This document shows positions 11,301 to 21,475 of a DNA stretch of 64,000 nucleotides, in pieces (positions within the stretch are counted from its first letter, which is position 1; every line of letters begins with the position of its first letter). Where the stretch lies: positions 48,140,093 through 48,204,092 of the forward strand of contig OZ024890.1 in assembly GCA_964017195.1 (NCBI GenBank), given 5' to 3'. Position numbers and translations under genes: made by a program. Under the pieces are notes generated by a model. It saw nothing but the letters and a program-made list of their open reading frames with translations. It was not told the DNA's origin and searched no databases. This stretch comes from Siderastrea radians. Its lineage: Eukaryota > Cnidaria > Anthozoa > Scleractinia > Rhizangiidae.

Positions 11301-13734
11301 TCGCGTGTTGCGTGTTTCGAGGCCTGGTGCGCGTTTCTGGAAAGCGACAAAAACAATTTGGCCCGGTAACGCCATCTGTAAAAGTAAAAACCACTCGTTT
11401 TACCACATGCTGTTATGTTAACACGTCTTTAAGATACAAATGTTTAACTTATTCAAAAGTTTCGCTCTTAGAAACTTCTTTGTTTTCAAGTGTGAAATAT
11501 CGTACCCAAAATCGGTCCGGAAAGTCTTGGGACTTTTGAGAAACGCACGCCTGGTCGCTCCGTCATGTTCTTTCTTTAGAACGATCTGAGAGTAAGTCCG
11601 GATCTGTCAAGTTTTGTACGATGCCAGTTTGCTACGATTAAGCACCACGAATAAGTCCGGATCTGTCAAGTTTTGTACGATGCCAGTTTGCTACGATTAA
11701 GCACCTGTGGTGGTTTTTGTTTTTTGTTTGTTGTTTGTTTTTTTTTTTCATTGTAATACTGTTGACGAGCGACTCGCTAGCACTCTGCTGAGAGGTACCA
11801 AGACTCTGCTTTAATTGCTTCTTCTCATAACTCCTACAACGTCTCAAAATCATATCTCGAATCTCTCATCTAACATCTCTCGCAAACCTTGCTATGTACT
11901 TAAATTGTAGACATGTTTGAGTTTCCCAGGCGTGGAAACCGAAAGGCTCTAATTTGACGGCAAAACAACTAGCTAACAAAACCAAATCATACCACCAGAC
12001 AAAATGAAGAAACTCAATTGAAATCAAGCAAAAGAAAAAAGCGAAGTCGACTACCCTACTCAAAACTAGCCTTCATTTTCACTTTGGTGTGGAGCCACTT
12101 TGGTGTGGGTCCACACCAAAGTAAAGCACAAACGCCCAAGCATGTCTACTGTGGGATAATTCATTCATAATAAGGTAAAACAACGAGAATCTTCAAGCAA
12201 ACTATTTAAAATGTCGCTTTCTGTCTTCTCAGATTGTTCCGAGGCCTTTTAAAAGGATATTTTTGTGTAAGCTAACACAGGCTGTTTGCATTTTTTAGCT
12301 AAAGATTTAGGCCGCACAAAGGGAATTTTACTCACCGAATTCCAGTAAATGCTAGCTGAACTTTTTTCCACAATCGAAGCGACATACATGTATACATCTA
12401 TCTCTCTGAAAACAAGAGGAACGGGCCATTTCCGAGTTGTCTTGTACCAGTTTTTCAGAGCGACTCTCGGTGCAGAGCCTTTCATATTCAGGTAGGTAAC
12501 GGTAAAGTTGCACACGAGTCAAGGAGGCCCACACGACCGGAGCTTATCACGGTTTTTGTAGCATGAAGCAACTGAGAGTATTGCTACTCGGCCCCCCTCC
12601 TCCGGATGGGATGCTAGTCCATCGCAGGGTTCCCTCCAGCGGTATGTCACCGGTACCCATTTTATACTCTTGGGTGGAGGGAGTTAAATGTGGGGTAAAG
12701 TTTCTTGTCTAAGGAGACAACACGATGGCAGGGACTTTGCTTCGAACCACCGACCTTCAGATCTGAAGTCCAACGCGCTAACCACTACACCACCGCGCCC
12801 CCACCTTTCATATTCAAATGAGTTGTAATTCTCATTCAAATAAAACTGATTTTAATATGAAAGGTTGAGCATCAGGCCTCGCTTTGAAAGAGGCACAAGA
12901 CAACTTGGAACTGGAAAATTAATCTTTTCGTGTTACTACACTTTGAGATGACATTTCGCCATTTCTCCAGTTTTTCATCACAAACTAAAATGTCACAAAT
13001 ATGCATTCCGAACTGATATTCTACCCAAATCACCCTCTTGAATTGGGTTTTTGAGCAAGGGCTGGTCGTTTTATTAAATTAGTTTATTTAATAGCCCAAT
13101 TTCGATATATTAGAATTCAACTTAAAACAATTGACAACACCACGAGGCTTAGGGGAATAATATAAGGATCTATATGGGTTTATTCCCCTAAGCCTCGAAA
13201 TGATGATGCCTAATGATTCCTACTGTTTAAGACTGAATTATAATATATCAAAATTGGGCTATTCTTTGTGAACATCTACCTTTTAAGATCTGTTTGGGTC
13301 CCGACGAAATAACAAATGGCACATGATCTTTTTATTTTTGGAGTTAAAAAATTGTGAAAGAAAAATGGCACCAAAAATCTTTTTAAAGTCGAGATGATAC
13401 TGGCCATATGTAACGTGATTTTACCACTGCAAGTTGAATCTACTCTAATTGTTTAGATAGTCAGGACACTCCTTCAGTTATACAGTTTTGATTGAATTTT
13501 GTTTTCTTGTAACAGATACCCGAGTCGCTTAAAGAGCGTTTGTTGAAATTCCATGAGAAAGCAGGTGTGGCTTTTGCCGCATACGACTTTTTAGAGCGTG
13601 GGGATGAGGTCATCTTTCTGGAATGCAATCCAGGCAGACCAGCCTGGATGAGGTTAGAGGTAGCTCTTGGTATCACTGTGTCTGAGCACCTCGCGCGATA
13701 CCTTCTGGGTAAGGAGGAAACCGAAGCTTATTGA
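8037..13734 (+). CDS. MvdC/MvdD-type ATP-grasp peptide maturase-like protein, three exons, complete
   Basis: Exons 8037-8316, 10678-11189 and 13516-13734 join in frame with GT-AG introns to give 336 residues, about the usual length of MvdC/MvdD enzymes. Residues 1-93 are a pre-ATP-grasp domain ending in AVWWLWNP (76-83), where bacterial relatives carry an AVWxRRP-like motif. The ATP-grasp part has [18 protein letters not shown] (134-151), TNNPATV, VIFKTLT (K175), [16 protein letters not shown] (213-228) and AYDFL...FLECNPG (286-304), so the candidate Mg-binding D288, E300 and N302 are kept. Bacterial relatives use ATP to activate acidic side chains of a ribosomal peptide and close ester or amide rings with Ser, Thr or Lys. 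The substrate here is unknown. The ATG at 8037 is the first in frame and has G at +4. I infer a cytosolic enzyme (no signal peptide), possibly an old bacterial acquisition given its introns. A different ATP-grasp ligase function cannot be excluded. Confidence 0.85.
8957..9203. mobile_element. MITE in intron 1 of the ATP-grasp gene
   Basis: GGGGCCCGTTTCTCTAAAG at the left is matched in inverted form by CTTTCGAGAAACGGTCCCC at the right. TGGCC flanks both ends. The same termini recur at 11322-11553, and one end recurs near 14978. Confidence 0.6.
10678..11189 (+). CDS. ATP-grasp gene exon 2 (ATP-grasp core)
   Basis: The acceptor is TTTTTAAAG; GT completes the glycine codon begun in exon 1. It encodes [11 protein letters not shown] through GLLTVAE and ends in phase 0 before GTAAAA. 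It carries K134 and K175, probable ATP-phosphate contacts, and the QELV motif. Confidence 0.85.
11322..11553. mobile_element. Related MITE in intron 2 of the ATP-grasp gene
   Basis: CCTGGTGCGCGTTTCTGGAAA and the inverted TTTTGAGAAACGCACGCCTGG bound about 230 bp, diverged from but like the 8957-9203 element. Confidence 0.5.
11593..11705. repeat. 58-bp tandem duplication
   Basis: AAGTCCGGATCTGTCAAG through CTACGATTAAGCACC occurs twice, 58 bp apart, nearly identical. It lies in intron 2. Confidence 0.85.
12590..12803 (-). mobile_element. tRNA-derived SINE
   Basis: Read on the minus strand it starts GGGCGCGGTGGTGTAGTGG, has a pol III A box (TAGTGGTTAGCGCG) and B box (GGTTCGAAGC), and then a non-tRNA body ending GATGGACTAGCATCCCATCC. 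The anticodon arm is degenerate, so this is a SINE and not a working tRNA. It lies in intron 2 of the ATP-grasp gene. Confidence 0.75.
13090..13264. mobile_element. Palindromic MITE in intron 2 of the ATP-grasp gene
   Basis: AATAGCCCAATTTCGATATAT is matched by inverted ATATATCAAAATTGGGCTATT. A second inner palindrome (CGAGGCTTAGGGGAATAA / TTATTCCCCTAAGCCTCG) lies inside. No target duplication was resolved. Confidence 0.65.
13516..13734 (+). CDS. ATP-grasp gene exon 3 (metal-binding C-terminal end, stop)
   Basis: The acceptor is CTTGTAACAG. It encodes [20 protein letters not shown], then the AYDFL and [11 protein letters not shown] motifs, then a helix with [12 protein letters not shown] and a TGA stop. 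Bacterial enzymes usually have NPNGQW where this has NPGRPAW, so the loop after the metal ligands differs. Confidence 0.83.
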   Translation: MPESLKERLLKFHEKAGVAFAAYDFLERGDEVIFLECNPGRPAWMRLEVALGITVSEHLARYLLGKEETEAY

Positions 13735-13817
13735 TCCATGGACACTGAACAAATTCATTTAAAGCAATCTTCATCCTATAAAGTGGTTTTCATTTGAGTA
13801 TCCTAAAACCAAATCCA

Positions 13818-13823
13818 AATAAA
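13818..13823 (+). promoter_or_regulatory. Polyadenylation signal AATAAA of the ATP-grasp gene
   Basis: The canonical hexamer lies 84 bp after the stop codon, on the same strand. It is the first one downstream. Confidence 0.5.
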
Positions 13824-16800
13824 TTACTCTGGTCAACCACAGTGAGACGCAAAAACACTACGAACCAAGCAGAAGTCGAAGCAAATACTTGTAAATGGCC
13901 CTAAGGGAGGGAAAATGCGTGCAACAAAGACGCAATTGTTTTGGTTTTACATTTTCAAAGTTGGTTGAGAAAGTTGTGCGAGATTTCCAACTAGTAACAG
14001 AGCGAATTAAAGCGAAATCAAGGCAAACGCAAATTACGTTGGATTGGAACCGCTGTATAATCCGAAAGGTATTTAGGAAGATTCCAATTTCGAAATCAAA
14101 TTTAGCAATAACATTCAGTGATTTCTATTGTTTACTTGGACTGGCTTTTTTCTTTTTCCTCTGAAAGCTCCTCACCTTCAATTAATATTTTGTCCCATTG
14201 ACCCATTCGTTTGCCTTCAAAACAGGACGTTAGAGAGAAGGAGAGAGGGAGAGAGACTGAGAGGGGTCAATGCATTTAGCAAGGAAGTACTAATTTGGGA
14301 CATCGTAAATAAAGGAAACTACATTGTAAACTAAAAATAAACATCTATCTAGTGGTTAGGGAGAACAACTTGAAAACAGTACTTGAAATTACTTACTTTA
14401 CGTCATTGTTATTTTCATACAAGCCAGTTTTCAAAAACTCTTTCTTAACATTTAGGTTCTATTATAATTTGGAGAAACCCAATAAAGATTAAGAATGAAA
14501 AATAATACTTGAAATGCAAAATTTAAAAAAAAAATTACCAATTTTATTTTGGTTTTTGACCACTTTGTTTAAACTCGATGGTTTTACATTATTTGAAATT
14601 GTAAGTGAAAACCACGTGTGCTGTTTTCCAGAAATAAAATTAGAAAGAAAAAGCTAATGATAGGAAAAAAACTTATTTCGTTCAAAAGTTAATAACGAAT
14701 TCAAGATGAACTGTTTGCGTTATTTTCTTAAAGATTAACATAGAGTATTTATTATATAGACAAGAATGTCTCAGAAGCAAATAGACCTCTCTTAAAGTTC
14801 ATACGAAACTATATCCAGGACTCGAGTGGCGTATTTTTCCGATCCTCACTTGTGAGGATATTGGTGACGTTATTTCCCGCCTTTACACTGTTGTTTGTTG
14901 GTCTCTTTTTGTCTGAAATGATAAAACGTTCCTGTAAAACTGGGAAAACTAACATGGCGGCTTAAAGATTTCTTTCCTGGGGCCCGTTTCTCGAAACTCC
15001 CGATAACATTCCGGACCCGAAAACTATTTTAGGTGCACAATATTCTCGAATAGCTATACAGTTCTTATTGATTTTGAAAGCTAAATTTTAATTAATCTTT
15101 ATAATTTTGTGAAGTATATCGCTAAGTTTGGGCCACTACTCACTTGCTGCGCCCTTTGGTAAATATATTTTTTTTAACCACCAGAAAAAGTTCATATCTT
15201 TTGGCCACCGTGGTAAGTCTTCTTTATATAGGTGGTATCAGACTAGATGGTAAACACTGACTTAGAAGGTTAAAACATCCTTGTACAGGAGGATTCCATA
15301 CGTTTTCAAAACCATCTTTTCATAGTGCGGCCTTTTGGAATTCATTTCTTGCTTTTCTTTGATTGTGCGACTCTTTTTTGAAGACCATTCCGTTACAAAC
15401 ACGGAGATAGTCTTATTTCCTCTGCAGTGTTTCCTCTTCATTTCATTCCCACAAAGGACAAATTCAGTTTGCTCCTTCCTGGCCACTGGAACAATTACAT
15501 AGGTTTCTAAAACAGTGTATTCGTATTGTTCTGCTGAAGTGGTTGAATGAAAGTCTATCGCAATATGATCCTGTGTTTTGTTGTTCCCCTTGTCGTTTCC
15601 TCTACATCCATAGCTGTTTCGTTGCTGGATGAAAAATAGTCAATGCACAGCTCTCCGTTGCGGCATGAACAAGCCATATTCAGCATTTCCATGACTGAAT
15701 CTTGAAATCCTTTTGGTAAGGTAAATTTGTTAGTTAAAAATATTTGTTCTCTGCCGTTCGGCGGCTTGATACAGATTTATATCATTTTTAAAACGAGTTA
15801 CAGACGTAAATGAAACACTGCCGGATCTCAAATTCTTACCACGCCCATACGAGCCCTACGTTATTATAATTTAATTGAATGACATGGTGCTGGTTGTTCG
15901 TCACATTTGTGCGTGTTCTTTACGGCCGCAATTGTCCGTGGTTTGCAAAAAACCGCCAATCACATCATTCCTTTTCTGTTTCCTTATTGGTTGCCATGTC
16001 AACAATGGAAGGGGGATGTTTGGGGAAGGGGGGGGGGCGGTCAAGTTGTCATCTGTCCCAAATTCCCGTTGCCAGAATTACCCTAAGCGCATCCTATCAA
16101 ATGGTTTAAACCTTGTGTGTAGTTTGTCAAGTCCCGAAAAACTATATTTGGCAATTACCATGACACAGTCCTTTTTAGCATTTGCCTAAATTTTCAAATG
16201 ACAAGCGCTTCAAGTTAGGATGTGCGATAAAAAGAATTTGGAAACGATTAACTTCAGGAGTATGAAGTGTAACCTTAATTCTCGTGTTGAGAAAAAAAAA
16301 AGCGTCTGGACTTTTTAAGGTGTTACTTTTTAGAATACTTGAACTCAATGATGCCTATGCCTATAATTTCTATACCGCTTTTTCCAGGCCTCATGCGGTT
16401 ATGCGTTTGATGACGTCACTGGCCATGGGACGAAAGGCTTTTTCGCTTGGACCATGTGAACCTCGGCCAATGAAAGTGACCAGTTAAAACTAGGCAAAAA
16501 TACATACTTTACGCTTGAATTTTCTTGTTTTTTTTTTCTTCCTTCTTTACATTTTGGGCTATGTCGTTGTGTTCGCATCGAATTTGTGATTAACAATAAA
16601 GTTTTCGGTGAGACGATGGCATTAGTAAACTGACCAAGCAAAGAATGCTATTACTAAATAATCTCAGTTATCGAATTTTTATCTTTGTCGTTGGCCCACT
16701 GTCACAGTCTATCAGCGAATAACGCTGATTTTTGCTTTATAAAGAAATGAGGAAATTGGATGTCACGTGGGGTACCGCGGCGTTGTCAAGCGTTGTTACA

Positions 16801-19079
16801 TTGCAATGTTGCATTTACTTAAGTAAATAATTGGAACTCGCTGTTTTCATTGCAAACGTTGGTATGAATTTCTTTGTTTTTGAGTGGCCCTGGTTAAAGT
16901 TGTCGCTCTGCAACTTTGTACTTATTTTGCTGTTCATTTTTAACTTGACCATTCAGATAAATGACTTATTTATTTTGTTTTGTTTAGCACTATTGTTCCC
17001 TTTTTCTTTTTTCAAAATAAAAATGTTGGAAAACATGTTAAACTATATTTTGGGACTTTATGAGATTGAGTCAATGTTCAAGGGACGAGTGTCATTCAGA
17101 GGATCTGAATTTCTTACCCAGCCCATACGAATTGCATCCTACTATGAAAAATGCGTCAATCATAATAACAAGATCCAGCTAACAAGGCAAGACGGGACAG
17201 GATTAGGAACGAAGTCATGATCAGAGAATGGTGGGACTGGAATTAATGATACATTGACAGAGCACAACCAATCCTGGGACAACTGGTTTGGGCATGCGTC
17301 TTTTTGGTTTCAAAGTGCGTGGCAAACTTAGAAAGAGATGGGTTTCGCGTGTCAAGGACAGCTCCAGCATAAAAACATCGGCATGGCAGGGGCCACACTA
17401 ATGGCAAACATGCGTGAGGAAGGGTTTCATGTGAGACAACGGACGGCATAAACGCTATATAAAGAAGGTTGTTCGTTTTAGTTGTGTGCGATCGTCATAT
17501 GATAAAGCTATGGCCGCAAAGAGTGGTGGATATCAACATGAAAAGACAGTGTTGAGGGAACCAAACTAATGAAATCTCTATGTCAGTACGAAAGATACCA
17601 GATTATTCAGTTACTCCAGTTACGATTGTATTCTAGGGAGATACATATCGAGAAACATCCCACAATTTCCGAAAAGAAATTCGGTGTCATCCGACGAATT
17701 ATCAAGGTTGGTAAGGAAATTTTCCGAAAATACTCAACCTCATCAAGTTTTCAAACAAGCTAAATAGGCTCATTAAGATAAGGCCAAATTGGCAATAGTT
17801 TTCAGCCTTCCGGCTCTATTTGTTCAAGGGCCAGTTGGACGTCAAGCCCAGCGGCAACCGGCTGAGAGAGACAGGTGATTCTGGGTAGGAGAATGGGCCT
17901 TGTTGTAAGAGGTTTGGCCCTGAGCCTTCGTACGATAAGCGGGTTGACGCCTAGGAACAAGGTGGCAGAGTTTTGTAGTGTTTAGAAAACCAACGAAAAA
18001 CGAAGCATGGGTTTTAGATATTACTTCTGTAACGGAATACAGTTGTAAAGAATGATGTTTTTGTTCCATTGCCAGTATGCAATCAGATCAATTACCTCTT
18101 GGGTCATCCGCTTTTTTACCTAAGTGATCAACATATTAATTGTGTCCTCTGTTAAAGTTATGGAAAAGCTGCAATAACCTGCATATGAACAAACGGTTTT
18201 GTTTTCAGACGAGTTTGGGCAAGATGTAGTAGCAGGTTGCCAAGAATTCTTTGCATCTCCAAACGCCAATTCAAAGCGCAATGAACTAGGATAAGATATC
18301 AGAAATTGAAAGGAGACTAGTTAGGTAAGCTGTTCAATGGCTTTTGATAAAAGAGTGGAAGTCAAAACGTTCCATAAAGGCTCCGAGATGACTACCGACG
18401 CTAATCAAAAAATCTTCAAAGAAAAAATAATTCACTCCAACTTAAACCTTTGGCCGAGTTCTCCGTGATACCGTGCAAGAAAATCCTTCAGAACGAACAG
18501 AGGGAATGGTTACAGAAAATTGGCACTTAATCTTAAGTTCCTTTATCCAACCGGACCCTGGTTTTACCCTCTCCTTTCCCCCGTGCTGTACACGTACGGC
18601 ACATCCGAGTTCACACTGACACGCACCCCAACTCGTAAGGTTTCAGCCAAAAATAAATGATTTTCACATCCCAACAATAATTGTTATTAATGGGACGGTA
18701 GATTTTTCCACCCTGAACAAAAGGGAAATACTTACTATCGACGATGCACTTTCTGAATTTCTACAACAACTCTTGGTGGAAATTGGATCAAACGGGGTAC
18801 TCGCTTAAGGGAATGAGCCATCCCTCTCTGAAGGCACCGAAAATCAGACTACGAACTCGAGGGCAGCAATAACAAGGACAACTTGACTTTGGTTCCAACA
18901 GCAGTTTATTCTTCTCAAAAATGTAATCGACAGGCCAAGAACTGTAATCGAAAAAAGTTATCAAAGTGCTTGCTTATATACGATTTGTACAAGGGCGGAT
19001 TCAGTAAAGGCCGGAAAGTTGTTTTCCAGAATAAACTACCGTCGGCTTTTTTGAAATATTTTTGTGGACACAAAGCGAT
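13824..19079. other. Intergenic region without a confident gene
   Basis: Many open frames exist but none has a recognisable domain. One end of the ATP-grasp intron MITE family recurs near 14978. A short frame at 17569-17763 vaguely resembles a transposase helix-turn-helix but is too degenerate to call. See also the separate entry for 15262-15639. Confidence 0.4.
15262..15639 (-). CDS. Unassigned open segment, possible terminal exon
   Basis: The frame is open for 125 codons from just after a stop at 15642 to a TAA. It includes YGCRGNDKGNNKTQD, EYTVLETYVIVP and a lysine- and glutamate-rich end (TIKEKQEMNSKRPHYEKM). There is no ATG near the start, so if real it is a last exon. No family is recognised. 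The composition is less AT-driven than the neighbouring spurious frames, which is the only reason to list it. Confidence 0.18.
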   Translation of the reverse strand, partial: LFFIQQRNSYGCRGNDKGNNKTQDHIAIDFHSTTSAEQYEYTVLETYVIVPVARKEQTEFVLCGNEMKRKHCRGNKTISVFVTEWSSKKSRTIKEKQEMNSKRPHYEKMVLKTYGILLYKDVLTF

Positions 19080-19620
19080 TACAGCGAACAATAAAAGTTA
19101 TGAAAAGCTTAATATATATTGTAAATTCAACTTTTGCTGAAAGCTACATGCAAAAAACTAAGGCGAATTATTAAAAAGCTATGCAATTCTAAAAGCTTAA
19201 ATAAGCACATCTCCTCTAAACCTGAATGCTACAACATGACGAGGCCTAGTTAGGCTAATTATTAGGGCCAAACTCACATAAATGTGATAAAGGAGCAGGT
19301 AGCAAATAAAACGATTAAATTAGCTTATAAGCAATGACTTCATTCTCAACGCTAAATAAAACTAAAATACGATATCAAGATCCTCTCGGGTTTTCTGCTT
19401 AAATAAGCGAATCTTTTCTAAAACTGAATGCTAAAACACGACGAGGCTTTGTTAGGCTAAATATTAAGGTTGAACTCGCATAAATATGATAAAAGAGCAT
19501 AATAGCGAATGAAACTATAAAATTAGCTAAGCAATGACTTCATTGTCCTAACACTCCACATGACACTAAATAAAACTAAGACAAGATATCAAGATTCTGG
19601 TTTTTTTTTTGTTTTTTTCT
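19080..19620. repeat. Two diverged copies of sequence next to the receptor gene's 3' end
   Basis: Both 19080-19390 and 19391-19620 resemble 20757-21070, which lies directly downstream of the receptor stop codon. Shared words include CTGAATGCTA-AACA, GTTAGGCTAA-TATTA, ACTCGCATAAAT and AAGATATCAAGAT. Confidence 0.6.
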
Positions 19621-19924
19621 GCTGAATCGATTCGACATTTCCTTTGTCAGTTTTAACTTCAGATGGGTCTGAGCGGCGGCTCTGAAGAAGACATTATACT
19701 AAGAACGCTTTTACCCAACTTGATGTCGGGGTTTTTCTTCGATGCTGTGGATGCGAACTTAAGCTACGCTATCCAGGTAGTTTCCAATTGAACGCAACAA
19801 ACTAAGGTTGTATACAGCAGTAGAAAAACATAATATAATAAGCTTAGGAGCATTCTTATAAGTATAGTATCACTCCCATCTTCATTAACCACAGATAACT
19901 TAAACTAAAGCAATTATCCAAAAG

Positions 19925-20640
19925 TCATATTTTGTAAAACTGGACACGTTCAGGTTCAGTTACGGCAGCTAACGTCTCGTTAACAGTAATCCCGATAAAT
20001 TCGAAAACGCAACTTTTTTTTCCTCCGGTTTGGCCTTCCGTCCACAATAAAACGGCGTTTTCGGTCACCGAAAACGGAACTTTTGGAAAACGCTCTCCAG
20101 AGTGGATACATTTGAAAACTCCGCCTATAGGTGTTTCAGTGTAGACGACGTCAGTGTTTTCAAACACTGACGTCACTGCGGCCATGTTGTCCCCTTTCGA
20201 CTATTAATCGAAAATGGCGGGAAAAAATGATGTCTGTGTTGTTTCTTGATTGCTTGTTTGAAGTTGAAAGTTTTACTCTTCGATCTTTGTGCACTAGTCC
20301 GACGTAGACGTCAAAATACTTTTTGTTCGATGCTCTTGTCAACGGACCTCAGCGAGATCCACGGCGTTACTGACCGCACATGCACATGTAGAGGACGACG
20401 GTTTTGGACAAGCAGGACAACACCCGGTACAACTAATGCGCGCGTGGTGGGACAATTTCCTGAACCAAGTTCTTATTCGTGACTATCCTTAGGGGATCAA
20501 GACGCTCGGCCCTTTAGAAACTATGCAAATTTCTGCGTCCTCCGTCATCCATTAAGCGTTTCTAGCGGGGCCGAGATATCGTTTTATTGTGGACAACAAA
20601 AATGGTTTGAAAACGATAGTGTGGGCAGAAGGCCCCACAA
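19925..20640. repeat. Probable MITE-like repeat
   Basis: Contains CGGTTTTCGGTCACCGAAAACG-type palindromes, the hairpin CAGTGTTTTCAAACACTG, and GTTTTATTGTGGAC in opposite orientations. The 86-codon minus frame (19925-20185) is treated as non-coding. The ends were not resolved. Confidence 0.3.
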
Positions 20641-20756
20641 AAAGGTAAATGCCAACGAGGGCTAAGTTGTTTTTCCGTTGAGCACAAAGACTTTCGGCTT
20701 TTACAGTATTGTTGATAATAATCACGAAAATAAGCGATTACGATGAAAATAAAAGT

Positions 20757-21070
20757 CATGAAAAGCTTAATACGCTTGGAGTAATACACTTGTAAGTAAA
20801 ACTTCTGCTGAAAGCTTAATGCAAATAACTGAAGCGAATTATTAAAAAGCTACGCGAATCTAAAGCTAAAATTAGCGATCGAGTCTTTTCGAATTCTAAA
20901 CAGAATGTTAAAACACGACAAAGTTTAGTTAGGCTAAATATTACGGCTGAACTCGCATAAATTTGCGAGAGCAAACATCGAATCAAACTACAAAATTAGC
21001 TTAATGAATTTATCCTCCTAACACTAAATGAAGCTACGATAAGATATCAAGATCCTTTGTTTTTTGCTGC
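20757..21070 (-). other. Probable 3' UTR or flank of the receptor gene
   Basis: It begins 32 bp beyond the stop at 21102 on the minus strand. Diverged copies lie at 19080-19620, so it has been duplicated locally. Confidence 0.4.
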
Positions 21071-21101
21071 GTCTATTCGATTAACTCGTGTTAAATACCC
21101 T

Positions 21102-21475
21102 TTACAGCGCAATGTCATATGTCTCTCTCGGTAGCGGATGTATGCTAATCTCGGCCAGGGTGAGGACACCTTGCTCCACGCGCTTTCCCCTGTTGGCTTT
21201 CTCTTTGTCTTGATCCCCTTCCTCAGGTGAGCTTCCTTCATCATCTCCCAGATCAAAGTCAACTGCACCACTCTCCTTTAAGGCTCTGGACATCGACGGC
21301 ATGTCAATTTTACCTGTTTGTAGCTGTTGCTTTAAAACGTTTCTTCCAGTCAATCCACGAATTTCGCCCTGCAGATCATTGAGAGGCAGTAGCAAGGCCA
21401 GACAACATGAAATGGACCACTTCGGGTTTTTGCGCCACTCTTTTATGTAACGGAAGATGTAGATAACGTACTGTA
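21102..21475 (-). CDS. Receptor last exon: post-membrane segment and cytoplasmic tail
   Basis: The acceptor is TTCATTCTTGCAG; TA completes a valine codon with the G left by the donor at 27185. It encodes VQYVIYIFRYIKEWRKNPKW, LLLPLNDLQGEIRG, an acidic GDDEGSSPEEGDQ stretch and a TAA stop. Confidence 0.72.

Noticed and set aside
12590..12803. Possible functional tRNA gene on the minus strand
   Set aside because: A and B boxes are present, but the anticodon and acceptor stems do not pair and a SINE body follows.
13895..14164. 89-codon ATG frame downstream of the ATP-grasp gene
   Set aside because: It lies after the likely polyadenylation signal, ends in a poly-Phe run, and matches no family.
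16831..17220. 129-codon plus frame with hydrophobic N-terminal half
   Set aside because: No ATG at the start, composition follows the AT-rich DNA, and no membrane-protein family is recognised.
17569..17763. Possible Tc1-like transposase helix-turn-helix
   Set aside because: Only a faint resemblance and no catalytic DDE region nearby.
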